Shown: positions 9,202 through 16,892 of the stretch, piece after piece
Numbering within the stretch: the first letter of the stretch is position 1
Layout of the letters: the number at the start of each line of letters is the position of its first letter
From: Leptolyngbyaceae cyanobacterium
GTDB taxonomy: Bacteria; Cyanobacteriota; Cyanobacteriia; Cyanobacteriales; Aerosakkonemataceae
Reading direction: 5' to 3'
DNA length: 50,681 nucleotides
Assembly: GCA_036703985.1 (NCBI GenBank)
Contig: DATNQN010000107.1
Span: 1 to 50,681 of the forward strand
Notes under the pieces: model-generated
Databases searched by the model: none
Told to the model about the DNA's origin: nothing
Seen by the model: the letters and a program-made list of their open reading frames with translations, nothing else
Made by a program: the position numbers and the translations under genes

Positions 9202-10284
9202 CTACTGACGACTAACTCGACTAAAAGCACCGTGACTTCTAGCAGCGCCACTATTCAAACCTACCCAAGCTAATCCTTCAGTAGTACCTATCCATAATTT
9301 ATTGCCAGTATCAGGTGAAATGGAAAGCACTTTTGCGGAAGGTAAACCGCTAATTTGACCGGCTAACGTAGAGGTATAAGGGTTGTAGCGAAATACACCT
9401 TCATTTGTGCCAACCCAAAGACTACCTAGTCCATCGACTTGCAAAGCGGTAATATTTTTTTCGGCAAATTCAGGTACGTTTCGCACTACTTCTCCTGTGA
9501 GGGGGTTGAGTTCGATTAAACTGCTGGGAGTACCAACCCAGAGACTTCCTCTAGTATCTAATGCTAAAGCTTGTACGGCTGTGCCTGGTAAATCGGTGAC
9601 GCGACCTATAGGAAATGCGCTGGCGGTATCTATCCGCACTAAACCATCGAGAGTCCCCACCCACAGTTGACCTTCGGGGTCTAAGCTGAGGGCGTTGGCG
9701 CTAACTCCATCTAAATTTTGTAGGGTAGTCATTAATAATCCTCGATCGGGACTGATCAGAGATAAACCCCGATCGCCACCAACCCACAAATAGCCTCTTT
9801 TGTCAATTAAAAGAGACAAAACTCTATTAGATGGCATGAAGAAATTTTGAGCAGTAATTTCATTAGTCCTGGGGTCAACTCGCTGCAAACCTTGATAGGT
9901 TCCCACCCAAATTCTGCCTACTTTATCTTGTGCGATCGCGCCAATTACATAATCCGGTAAAGTGATTCGCGCCAAAATTCTGCCCGTATTGGGGTCGATG
10001 CGGGCTAAACCTTGCCAAGAACCCACCCACAGATTACCAGCCACATCCCGTTGCAGCGCACCAACTCGATATTCTGCGGGCTGAGGAGTTGGGCGCTGTA
10101 TCCGCAATATTTCTACATTTGGCGGCGGTGGTTGGGCGGGATAAACAGGGCTAGGTCTTTCTGTCAGGGTAGATTGAGCTAGCACATCATTATTATTAAT
10201 GCTAAAAATTCCTAATATTGTTCCTAACCCAAGTACCACAGCACTCAAGGAAATAGTTTCGGGATGCCGATAAGAGAATGGCAT
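9202..10284 (-). CDS. Exported beta-propeller of two-component-regulator type (LWVGT repeats)
   Basis: 360 residues with an N-terminal signal-like hydrophobic segment (about 13-36) and a proline-rich linker. There follow seven copies of a LWVGTxxGLxRxDPxTG repeat, which should close a seven-bladed propeller. Such Reg_prop repeats normally form the extracytoplasmic sensor half of hybrid histidine kinases. Here no transmembrane or kinase part follows, so it is a free periplasmic or secreted propeller. A binding role is inferred and the ligand is unknown. It diverges from rbcL with 264 nt between them. Confidence 0.8.
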   Translation of the reverse strand: MPFSYRHPETISLSAVVLGLGTILGIFSINNNDVLAQSTLTERPSPVYPAQPPPPNVEILRIQRPTPQPAEYRVGALQRDVAGNLWVGSWQGLARIDPNTGRILARITLPDYVIGAIAQDKVGRIWVGTYQGLQRVDPRTNEITAQNFFMPSNRVLSLLIDKRGYLWVGGDRGLSLISPDRGLLMTTLQNLDGVSANALSLDPEGQLWVGTLDGLVRIDTASAFPIGRVTDLPGTAVQALALDTRGSLWVGTPSSLIELNPLTGEVVRNVPEFAEKNITALQVDGLGSLWVGTNEGVFRYNPYTSTLAGQISGLPSAKVLSISPDTGNKLWIGTTEGLAWVGLNSGAARSHGAFSRVSRQ

Positions 10285-10548
10285 AGCATTAAACGGCTGA
10301 TTTAGATGGTTTCTACCTTACTTAATTTAATCGCTGGTGAGAACTTCTGGCAGGCTGATGACTTAATCACAAAATGTGTCTTTATGTATCTTGATTGCAA
10401 TAAAACTTTATATCAACTTTGTGAATATAAATTAAGGTTATGAGAATCTAAAAAAAAATTGAAGTTGAGCTAATTGATTTCTTGATATAGTTTTAAACAA
10501 CTGCCAGATGGCACAAAAAAAATTGAAGTGATTCCCAGGAAGGGATAT

Positions 10549-11979
10549 ATGTCTTACGCGCAAACAAAGACTCAGACAAAATCTGGGTATCAGGCTGGTG
10601 TTAAAGATTATCGTCTGACTTATTACACCCCAGATTACACTCCAAAAGATACTGATATTCTGGCGGCTTTCCGTGTAACGCCTCAGCCGGGAGTACCTCC
10701 CGAAGAAGCCGGTGCTGCTGTGGCTGCTGAGTCTTCCACTGGTACTTGGACAACCGTTTGGACTGACTTGTTAACCGACCTCGATCGTTATAAAGGTCGT
10801 TGCTACGATATCGAACCCGTTCCTGGCGAAGACAACCAGTACATCTGCTTTGTTGCGTATCCCTTGGACTTGTTTGAAGAAGGTTCTGTAACCAATATGC
10901 TTACCTCGATCGTAGGTAACGTATTCGGTTTCAAAGCTCTGCGCGCGCTGCGTTTGGAAGACATGAGGATTCCAATTGCTTACCTGAAAACATTCCAAGG
11001 CCCACCCCACGGAATTCAAGTAGAGCGCGACAAGCTGAACAAATACGGTCGTCCTTTGCTGGGTTGTACGATTAAGCCCAAACTAGGTCTATCGGCTAAG
11101 AACTACGGTCGTGCAGTGTATGAGTGTCTGCGCGGCGGTTTGGACTTCACCAAAGACGACGAAAACATCAACTCTCAGCCATTCATGCGCTGGCGCGATC
11201 GCTTCCTGTTCGTACAAGAAGCAATCGAAAAAGCTCAGTCTGAGACTGGTGAAATCAAAGGTCACTACCTGAACGTGACTGCCCCCACCTGCGAAGAAAT
11301 GATGGAACGGGCTGAATTCGCCAAAGAAATCGGCACCCCCATCATCATGCACGACTACCTAACTGGTGGTTTCACCGCTAACACTACTTTGGCTAAGTGG
11401 TGTCGTCGTAACGGCGTACTGCTGCACATCCACCGCGCTATGCACGCAGTAATCGACCGTCAAAAGAACCACGGTATCCACTTCCGCGTATTAGCTAAGT
11501 GCTTGCGGATGTCTGGTGGTGACCACCTGCACTCCGGTACCGTTGTAGGTAAGCTGGAAGGCGAAAAAGGCATCACGATGGGCTTCGTTGACTTGATGCG
11601 CGAAGACCACATCGAACAAGACCGCGCTCGTGGTATTTACTTCACCCAAGATTGGGCTTCCATGCCTGGTGTAATGCCAGTTGCTTCTGGTGGTATCCAC
11701 GTATGGCATATGCCAGCGCTGGTAGAAATCTTCGGCGATGATTCTTGCTTGCAATTCGGTGGTGGTACTCTGGGTCACCCCTGGGGTAACGCTCCTGGTG
11801 CTACCGCTAACCGCGTAGCTTTGGAAGCTTGTATCCAAGCTCGTAACGAAGGTCGTAACCTGTTCCGCGAAGGTGGCGATGTGATCCGCGAAGCTTGTAA
11901 GTGGAGCCCTGAACTGGCTGCTGCTTGCGAACTGTGGAAAGAAATCAAGTTCGAGTTCGAGGCAATGGATACCCTCTAA
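10549..11979 (+). CDS. rbcL: RuBisCO large subunit, form IB
   Basis: 476 residues. It carboxylates ribulose-1,5-bisphosphate in the Calvin cycle, in the carboxysome. Active-site segments are intact: [11 protein letters not shown] with the carbamylated Lys near 202, HIHRAMHAV, and loop 6 [11 protein letters not shown] with Lys near 334. I start at ATG 10549 (MSYAQTKTQ) because AGGAAGGG lies just upstream. A GTG 21 nt earlier is open but gives an unusual N-terminus. The codon use is visibly biased to highly expressed codons compared with its neighbours. The 264-nt upstream region is A/T-rich and should hold the promoter; no box was assigned. Confidence 0.99.
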   Translation: MSYAQTKTQTKSGYQAGVKDYRLTYYTPDYTPKDTDILAAFRVTPQPGVPPEEAGAAVAAESSTGTWTTVWTDLLTDLDRYKGRCYDIEPVPGEDNQYICFVAYPLDLFEEGSVTNMLTSIVGNVFGFKALRALRLEDMRIPIAYLKTFQGPPHGIQVERDKLNKYGRPLLGCTIKPKLGLSAKNYGRAVYECLRGGLDFTKDDENINSQPFMRWRDRFLFVQEAIEKAQSETGEIKGHYLNVTAPTCEEMMERAEFAKEIGTPIIMHDYLTGGFTANTTLAKWCRRNGVLLHIHRAMHAVIDRQKNHGIHFRVLAKCLRMSGGDHLHSGTVVGKLEGEKGITMGFVDLMREDHIEQDRARGIYFTQDWASMPGVMPVASGGIHVWHMPALVEIFGDDSCLQFGGGTLGHPWGNAPGATANRVALEACIQARNEGRNLFREGGDVIREACKWSPELAAACELWKEIKFEFEAMDTL

Positions 11980-12002
11980 TCCGGTTATAGATGGCGGATT
12001 TT

Positions 12003-12034
12003 GGATTTTAGATTAATCTAATTATCTAAAATCC
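12003..12034 (+). promoter_or_regulatory. Perfect 11-bp hairpin between rbcL and rbcX
   Basis: GGATTTTAGAT (12003-12013) pairs exactly with ATCTAAAATCC (12024-12034) around a 10-nt loop. Outer segments (GGCGGATTT before, AAATCGCC after) can extend the stem. No T run follows, so it is more likely an mRNA-stabilising or processing structure, or a partial attenuator, than a full terminator. Confidence 0.7.
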
Positions 12035-12066
12035 TCTCATCTCAAATCGCCGGAGGCGGGGTCAAA

Positions 12067-12465
12067 ATGGATCTCAAACAAGTCGCCAAAGACACTAGCA
12101 AGACGCTGATCAGCTACTTGACTTATCAAGCCGTGCGGATTATTTTGGCTCAGTTGAGCGAAACAAATCCTCCTCTAGCCTACTGGCTGAATAATTTTTC
12201 CTCGAAAAGTAGAATCCAAGATGGAGAAGCTTTTCTGGAAGAATTACTTCTACAAAAGCAAGAACTGGCGTTTCGGGTAATGACAGTACGCCAGCATCTA
12301 GCAGAGGAAGTGACAGACTTTTTGCCTGAGATGATTCGCACTGGGATACAGCACTCCAATATGGAGCATCAGCGTCGGCATTTGGAGAAAATGACGCAGA
12401 TCGTGTTTTCTGACCCCGCCGCATCTTCTGAAGGGCAAACAGATACGCCAACGGAATCTGATTAA
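12067..12465 (+). CDS. rbcX: RuBisCO assembly chaperone RbcX
   Basis: 132-residue all-helical chaperone that, as a dimer, clamps the C-terminal tail of RbcL and promotes L8 core assembly before the small subunit binds. The family core (KTLISYLTYQAVR, NPPLAYWLNNFS, FRVMTVRQHLAEEVTDFLPEM) is intact. The C-terminal 20 residues are a polar, variable tail, as usual. It lies between rbcL and rbcS, with GGAGGCGGGG upstream of the ATG. Confidence 0.97.
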   Translation: MDLKQVAKDTSKTLISYLTYQAVRIILAQLSETNPPLAYWLNNFSSKSRIQDGEAFLEELLLQKQELAFRVMTVRQHLAEEVTDFLPEMIRTGIQHSNMEHQRRHLEKMTQIVFSDPAASSEGQTDTPTESD

Positions 12466-12521
12466 GCTCGATATTTAGCCGATAGACCAGAATTACCAGT
12501 ACCAAGGAAGACCTGTAAGCA

Positions 12522-12857
12522 ATGAAAACTCTACCCAAAGAGCGTCGTTACGAAACTCTCTCTTATTTGCCTCCTCTCACCGATGTCCAAATCGTTAAGC
12601 AAGTTCAGTACATTCTCGACCAAGGCTATATTCCTGGTGTAGAATTCAGCGAATCTTCAGCGCCAGAAATGCACTACTGGACGATGTGGAAGTTGCCTCT
12701 GTTCAATGCTCGCACTCCTCAAGAAGTTCTCGAAGAAGTACGTGCTTGCCGTTCTGAGTATTCCAACTGCTACATCCGCGTAGTAGGTTTTGATAACGTG
12801 AAGCAGTGCCAAGTTCTCAGCTTCATCGTTTCCAAGCCAAACACCAGAGGTTACTAA
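12522..12857 (+). CDS. rbcS: RuBisCO small subunit
   Basis: 111 residues, the normal cyanobacterial length. It caps the L8 core to give the L8S8 holoenzyme. Conserved segments are [12 protein letters not shown] near the N-terminus, [10 protein letters not shown] in the middle and YIRVVGFDN towards the end. It is the last gene of rbcL-rbcX-rbcS and is followed by a terminator at 12897. A likely ribosome-binding site (AAGGAAGA) sits about 10 nt before the ATG. Confidence 0.98.
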   Translation: MKTLPKERRYETLSYLPPLTDVQIVKQVQYILDQGYIPGVEFSESSAPEMHYWTMWKLPLFNARTPQEVLEEVRACRSEYSNCYIRVVGFDNVKQCQVLSFIVSKPNTRGY

Positions 12858-12896
12858 ATCTCAATTTGGTTATCTGAATAGATAGCTTTGTAAAGT

Positions 12897-12929
12897 AGGG
12901 GCAATAGGTGAGTTGCCCCTATTTTGTTT
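12897..12929 (+). terminator. Rho-independent terminator after rbcS
   Basis: AGGGGCAA (12897-12904) pairs perfectly with TTGCCCCT (12913-12920) and is followed by ATTTTGTTT. It ends the rbc operon and may also serve the converging acetyltransferase gene. Confidence 0.85.
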
Positions 12930-12942
12930 GGAAATGCGATCG

Positions 12943-13455
12943 CTATAATTTCAATTCGCGGTAGATCATTTTAAAATTACTTCCCTCGATACTTTCTTCC
13001 CTAGTTATCCGGAAACCCCTTTTTTCATATAAAATTTGCGCTACTGCTTGGTCAGGATAAGTGGATGTATATAATCGTAAAAATTGCTTGTCTGATTGAC
13101 GTGCTTTAGTTATAGCAAAATCTACTAACTTTGAGCCGATTCCTTGACCGCGAAAATCTGGATCTACACAAGTGTAACCTAGCCAATATGCTTGGTTTTC
13201 ATCTTCTTGGTAACTATATAATCCAGTTGTTCCTACAACTTTTTTGGAGTTATTATCGATCGCAACCCAGTAGTTTGCATCAGTAATTTGCATTTTTTCT
13301 AGCAAATTTCGATTAAATGAATTATTTTTTTCGAGGCTAGCGCGGAAAACCATGCTAGCATTTTCAATTTGGCTGTTTATTTGGAAAGGAAAAATTCGAT
13401 CTACTAAATTAATTGCTTGGTCAAGGGTTTCGTAGGATAGTGGTTCAATAATCAT
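12943..13455 (-). CDS. GNAT-family N-acetyltransferase
   Basis: About 170 residues from the Met at 13455, where the GNAT fold begins (IIEPLSYETL). The acetyl-CoA-binding motif A is visible as DPDFRGQGIGSKLVDFAI, followed by the LRLYTST strand and YEKRGFRI, typical of the family. The substrate is unknown. The frame stays open to an ATG at 13554, but that start would overlap the divergent Uma2 gene and add 33 residues with no family match, so I prefer the shorter form. It converges on rbcS. Confidence 0.85.
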   Translation of the reverse strand: MIIEPLSYETLDQAINLVDRIFPFQINSQIENASMVFRASLEKNNSFNRNLLEKMQITDANYWVAIDNNSKKVVGTTGLYSYQEDENQAYWLGYTCVDPDFRGQGIGSKLVDFAITKARQSDKQFLRLYTSTYPDQAVAQILYEKRGFRITREESIEGSNFKMIYRELKL

Positions 13456-13552
13456 GGCTAAAAATATTGGCTGAAGGCGATTTGCATCTGGATGATTGCC
13501 GAAAGCATATTTCATCATGGCACAATGAAAAGAAATGGTTGGAGGGGAAACC

Positions 13553-14224
13553 ATGACAGGAACAATGCCGAAAATCTTGCCGTTGGAAAATGGCGATTCT
13601 CTAACTCGTGCTGAATTTGAACAACGCTACGAAGCAATGCCTCACTTGAAGAAAGCTGAATTAATTGAAGGAGTGGTTTATATGGGTTCGCCAGTCCGAG
13701 TTATTCACGGTAGACCTCATGGTCACATCATAGGATGGATGTCTACTTACTCGATGGTTACGCCTGGGGTTGACTTGTTAGTTGATACCACAGTGCGTCT
13801 CGATCAAGATAACGAACCGCAACCTGATGCACTGCTGCGAATTGAAGTTGACGGACAGTCAACGATTAGCGAAGATAGTTATGTGGAAGGTGCGCCGGAA
13901 TTTATTGCAGAAATAGCTGCCAGTAGCGCTTCTTATGATTTGCGAGAAAAATTAAAAGCTTACCGTCGCAACCAAGTACAAGAATATTTGGTTTGGCAAG
14001 TTTACGAACAAAAAATTGATTGGTTTCGGTTAAGAGAAGGGCAATATATTAATTTAGTAGCAGATGAAACTGGCGTAATTAAAAGTGAAGTTTTCCCTGG
14101 TTTATGGTTGGCTGTTTCGGCTTTATTAGCTGGTAATTTGGCTGAGGTTCAATCGGTGTTACAGATGGGGTTAGCAACACCGGAACATCAAGTTTTTATA
14201 GAAGAGTTGGGAAATCGGGGATAA
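13553..14224 (+). CDS. Uma2 family endonuclease-like protein
   Basis: 223 residues from ATG 13553, chosen because GGAGGGG lies directly upstream. The PD-(D/E)XK-like motif set is complete: PDALLRI, then EFIAEIAASS, then REKLKAYRR. Unlike the broken copy at 7782 this one appears functional. Uma2 (DUF820) proteins occur in dozens of copies in filamentous cyanobacteria. Their biological role is unsettled, although nuclease folds and transposon links are proposed. The C-terminal 40 residues are an uncharacterised extension. Confidence 0.85.
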   Translation: MTGTMPKILPLENGDSLTRAEFEQRYEAMPHLKKAELIEGVVYMGSPVRVIHGRPHGHIIGWMSTYSMVTPGVDLLVDTTVRLDQDNEPQPDALLRIEVDGQSTISEDSYVEGAPEFIAEIAASSASYDLREKLKAYRRNQVQEYLVWQVYEQKIDWFRLREGQYINLVADETGVIKSEVFPGLWLAVSALLAGNLAEVQSVLQMGLATPEHQVFIEELGNRG

Positions 14225-14288
14225 TGCGATCGCAGTATACTGATTAAGTTAGTTCAGTATGCTAATTTACTGCAATATTAAGACAAAG

Positions 14289-14636
14289 ATGACTATTCCC
14301 TCAGAAATTGAAGATCTCGTTAACAGACTGAACCAAGAACTAGATCGAATCGAACGGGACGCAAGTGAAGGCTCTAACATTATAAGAAGCCTATTCTTGC
14401 GTTTTCCAGATAATGTTACCCTGATTGGATTGTTTGCTACTCTCAGTAATTCGTTATTATTCGTATAAAATTCTAGAAGACGCATCCAGATTACCGTTGA
14501 TAGTATCTCGCCTGAAAATGTGCGATCGCAGGTAATTCAGGAAGGAGGAGAAGATTTAGCAGAGTTGCTCGGAAGAGTATTAGAGACTAAAATGTTGGTT
14601 AATACGGTGATAACTCGTTTGGATAACTTGAGATGA
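14289..14636 (+). pseudogene. Helical hypothetical gene interrupted by one in-frame stop
   Basis: The frame MTIPSEIEDLVNRLNQELD... ends at TAA 14466-14468 after LLFV. The same frame then continues without any shift (RRRIQITVDSISPENV ... LVNTVITRLDNLR) to TGA 14634-14636, giving a total of about 116 codons. The clean downstream continuation and the ATGA overlap with the next gene argue that this was one gene, now cut by a nonsense mutation. The product would be a small helical protein of unknown function. An upstream ATG at 14259 is also open. Truncated translation of the first 60 codons remains possible. Confidence 0.65.
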
Positions 14637-14821
14637 CACAACAACATTTAAATGACAAGCAACAAGCAGAACTAGAAGAAATTTTGCAAATTGCCAAATT
14701 AGCGGAACAGAAAGCTAAAGAAATGAGCGATTTGGCAACAGCAATATCTTTAAAATATCAAAAACGTTTGCATGAAGCTAACTTGGAAGCAACAGATAAC
14801 AATCAAACAATTACCGGATGA
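14633..14821 (+). CDS. Small helical hypothetical protein, coupled to the preceding frame
   Basis: 62 residues, highly charged and predicted coiled (DKQQAELEEILQIAKLAEQKAKEM). Its ATG overlaps the TGA of the interrupted upstream gene (ATGA), indicating a two-gene unit with translational coupling. No family is recognised. With the partner broken it may be non-functional. Confidence 0.5.
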   Translation: MTQQHLNDKQQAELEEILQIAKLAEQKAKEMSDLATAISLKYQKRLHEANLEATDNNQTITG

Positions 14822-14982
14822 AATCGCATTTCTCCTCAAAAGCGCGATCTTACCTTTTGCCCTAAGATGAAGTGATGCGATCGCCAATTACCTGGAGTCG
14901 TTGAAATTGAGTTATCTGAAGATATTGAAAATATTAAAACAGGTTGCTTGTAGGTTTAGTTAGAACTACTCTCCCGCAGCAC

Positions 14983-15108
14983 TTAATACATCAATTCATC
15001 GTAAACTGCTTGGGGAATGATTATGCTACCGTAAAGTTGTTGTAACAGATTTAGCTGTCCTAAGGCTGCAAGGCTAGTAATAGGTGAAGTATTGCTGACG
15101 ACAGTCAC
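14983..15108 (-). pseudogene. Truncated DUF3368/PIN-domain toxin
   Basis: A GTG start overlaps the stop of the UPF0175 gene. The frame reads VTVVSNTSPITSLAALGQLNLL and continues to QAVYDELMY before TAA, which is the N-terminus of the PIN-like DUF3368 family, including its first acidic motif region. Just before the stop, the next frame reads VLSAAGE, the normal family continuation, so loss of one base caused the frameshift. Nothing of the C-terminal two thirds remains. The toxin is therefore dead. Confidence 0.75.
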
Positions 15109-15350
15109 AATTGACCCAACTCCTGCAAAGTTTTGATGTCAGTTTGCAAATCTTCAACATCGTAATGAATGCAGATGTCGCGACGGGCAAGTTCTTTGCG
15201 GAATTCGATTAAATTCATTCCGGCAAGGCGACGGGCAGTGCCTGTACTGATTTTGGATTTTTGGTACAGTAAGATGGCAATTTCTAATTTTAATTCGGCT
15301 TCTGATAGGTTGGCGGCTGTGAGGATATGATCGGGAATTATGACACTCAT
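15105..15350 (-). CDS. UPF0175 family protein (antitoxin-like)
   Basis: 81 residues with the UPF0175 pattern: LSEAELKLEIAILLYQKSKIS, TARRLAGMNLIEFRKELARRDI and the terminal IHYDVEDLQTDI. The helix-turn-helix-like centre suggests DNA binding. UPF0175 genes typically precede a DUF3368 PIN toxin and act as its antitoxin. Here the toxin follows with a GTGA overlap but is truncated, leaving an orphan antitoxin. Confidence 0.85.
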   Translation of the reverse strand: MSVIIPDHILTAANLSEAELKLEIAILLYQKSKISTGTARRLAGMNLIEFRKELARRDICIHYDVEDLQTDIKTLQELGQL

Positions 15351-15400
15351 ATTTTTGAACTCCAGCTTTTTGGAGATTTTATTATTATTTTACTTTAGGT

Positions 15401-15518
15401 GCGATCGCATTTTCCCTCAAAAGCGCGATATGCCTACGGCACGCTACGCCAACACACTTTTCATTAATTAGCGATCGCATTTCTGCAACACATCATTTTA
15501 AGGTTGCGCGATCGCACT
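15401..15518. repeat. Cluster of HIP1 octamers and short repeats
   Basis: Three GCGATCGC octamers lie within 120 nt. CTCAAAAGCGCGAT at about 15416 recurs with near identity at 14835. A segment reading GCCTACGGCACGCTACGCC is a common cyanobacterial intergenic word, whose reverse-strand relative is near 21964-21981. The cluster sits where the 5' half of the SMI1-like fragment should be. Confidence 0.6.
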
Positions 15519-15756
15519 TTTAGAGGAAAATAATTTTCCTGCATCTTTGCCAGAGGATGCGTTTGTGTTCTTCATGCACCAAGGATATCAATTCAGCTTT
15601 TTTAGAGTTTACGAAGGAGACGATCCGCCGACTTATTCTTATTGTGAAGGGACAAATGAAACGGCTTTTATTAAAAGTCACGATCGATATAGTGATTTTC
15701 TGATGACAGAGGTGGAAATTCACGGGAAATATTTGTTTTCAGTGATTGATGGGTGA
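15511..15756 (+). pseudogene. C-terminal fragment of an SMI1/KNR4-family protein
   Basis: The open frame reads LLEENNFPASLPEDAFVF, then MHQGYQFSFF and GDDPPTYSYCEG. This is the C-terminal half of the SMI1/KNR4 fold found in polymorphic-toxin immunity proteins and related families. No start codon lies in the matching region; the frame enters directly from HIP1-rich repeat sequence, with TAA at 15499. About 80 codons survive, so it is probably a decayed remnant. A TTG at 15547 could give a 69-residue product. Confidence 0.6.
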
Positions 15757-15781
15757 GGTGAGATACGCCTACATAGGTGGT

Positions 15782-15826
15782 TAGGTAGAGGGCGATCGGA
15801 ATTTTGGAAAATAAGAGATTGAATGC
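15782..15826 (+). repeat. 45-bp upstream repeat, copy A
   Basis: TAGGTA...GGCGA...TGGAAAATA...GAGA...AATGC. It matches 16227-16271 at 36 of 45 positions. Each copy precedes a short hypothetical gene, by 67 and 68 nt respectively. Confidence 0.65.
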
Positions 15827-15893
15827 CAAGATAATGCACTGAGGAATATAGTAGAAAGAATACAGACCCCTAAAATTAAGGATTTTATCCATT

Positions 15894-16130
15894 ATGGCAA
15901 GCTTCCAAGCGAAGTACACTTTCGAGCTAGGCTGTAGCACTAGCGTTAGTATAGGACAACTGCCTGGTGTTAGTGAGAGTTACGTTCTGATCAAACTGAC
16001 TAACACTGCCTACGAAGAGGGTGTTTATGAAAGAGGTGTTTATGAGGTTGATGAAGTTGTAATTGGGCTTCCGGTTGAAACTGCTAAGGCTCTAGCAACC
16101 CAGCTGAAAGAATTGAGCGAAATTGAATAG
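15894..16130 (+). CDS. Small hypothetical protein
   Basis: 78 residues (MASFQAKYTFELGC ... ATQLKELSEIE). It alternates strand-like segments with an acidic repeat (EEGVYERGVYEVDEV) and ends in a helix. There is no signal peptide, membrane segment or recognised domain. It has the same 45-bp repeat upstream as the next gene, which suggests shared origin or regulation. Function unknown. Confidence 0.5.
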   Translation: MASFQAKYTFELGCSTSVSIGQLPGVSESYVLIKLTNTAYEEGVYERGVYEVDEVVIGLPVETAKALATQLKELSEIE

Positions 16131-16226
16131 GCGCTCAAATCAGAAGCTAGAAAAATAGCGATCGCTCTTTTCCAAAAATATCATTTTTGTCTAGTGGAGG
16201 TAAAGGCGATCCTATAAATGAGTAAC

Positions 16227-16271
16227 TAGGTAAACGGCGAGCGCAGTTCTGGAAAATAGGAGAGTAAATGC
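16227..16271 (+). repeat. 45-bp upstream repeat, copy B
   Basis: The second copy of the element at 15782-15826 (36 of 45 identical). It lies 68 nt before the gene at 16340. Confidence 0.65.
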
Positions 16272-16339
16272 AATAAAAATGCAACGTAAAGGGTGCTAAA
16301 ACTAATTTAGTCGTTCTTTCTTTATAAATTAGAGAGGCT

Positions 16340-16765
16340 ATGATGCGAAGCTTCAATACCAATTCCCACGCTCCTATGCAGCAAAAGCTTATCTGGCAAG
16401 TTAACAGTAGTCATCGGGATAATGAAATTGTTTTACAAATGATTCGTAATTGGTGGGTTGGGTTAAATGGCCAAAAAGTTAGCTTAAAGAGATTAACTAA
16501 AAAAACCATTTCTCCTGGTCAACCTGCTGTAACACCTGATGAGGTTAGCATAAGTCCAGATTGTTTTATTATTGAGAATCCTAAGTTAGAAGTTACTACT
16601 CTTTCTTTTAGTAAATGGGGATTCGGCTCAGTTATGTACCTTGAACAACTAATGCGCCTAGAACTCGATCTTAAACTTCAAAAATTAGATATACTCTGTC
16701 AATCTCAAAATGAAAGTTTGCAATATCGAGTTGAACTTTTATGTCTTTCAGATAGAGAAGCATAG
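16340..16765 (+). CDS. Hypothetical protein
   Basis: 141 residues with no signal peptide or membrane segment. The middle region (IRNWWVGLNGQKVSLKRLTKK) is basic, and the rest alternates strands and helices. No family recognised. It converges on the kinase gene, with a MITE-like element between the stops. Confidence 0.5.
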   Translation: MMRSFNTNSHAPMQQKLIWQVNSSHRDNEIVLQMIRNWWVGLNGQKVSLKRLTKKTISPGQPAVTPDEVSISPDCFIIENPKLEVTTLSFSKWGFGSVMYLEQLMRLELDLKLQKLDILCQSQNESLQYRVELLCLSDREA

Positions 16766-16804
16766 TCAAAATGCTTGATTAAACCTGCAATACACTGTAT
16801 GTAG

Positions 16805-16892
16805 TATAGCAATCCTAAATGATTTGTGAAAATTCCCTTTCCTCTTTCTTGGTCGGTTATAGGTTTTTCACAAATCAAATAGGATCGCTATA
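16805..16892. mobile_element. 88-bp MITE with 28-bp terminal inverted repeats
   Basis: TATAGCAATCCTAAATGATT at the left end matches the reverse complement of the right end, TATAGCGATCCTATTTGATT, and both continue with TGTGAAAA. There is a short unrelated centre and no coding capacity. TA flanks at both ends suggest insertion at a TA dinucleotide, as for IS630/mariner-type elements. It touches the stop codon of the kinase gene and can fold into one long hairpin between two convergent genes. Confidence 0.75.

Noticed and set aside
10771-11838. Several open frames antisense to rbcL
   Set aside because: They are artefacts of the strongly biased rbcL codons; none resembles a known protein.
13456-13554. 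Longer N-terminus for the acetyltransferase
   Set aside because: The extra 33 residues do not fit the GNAT fold and would overlap the start of the divergent Uma2 gene.
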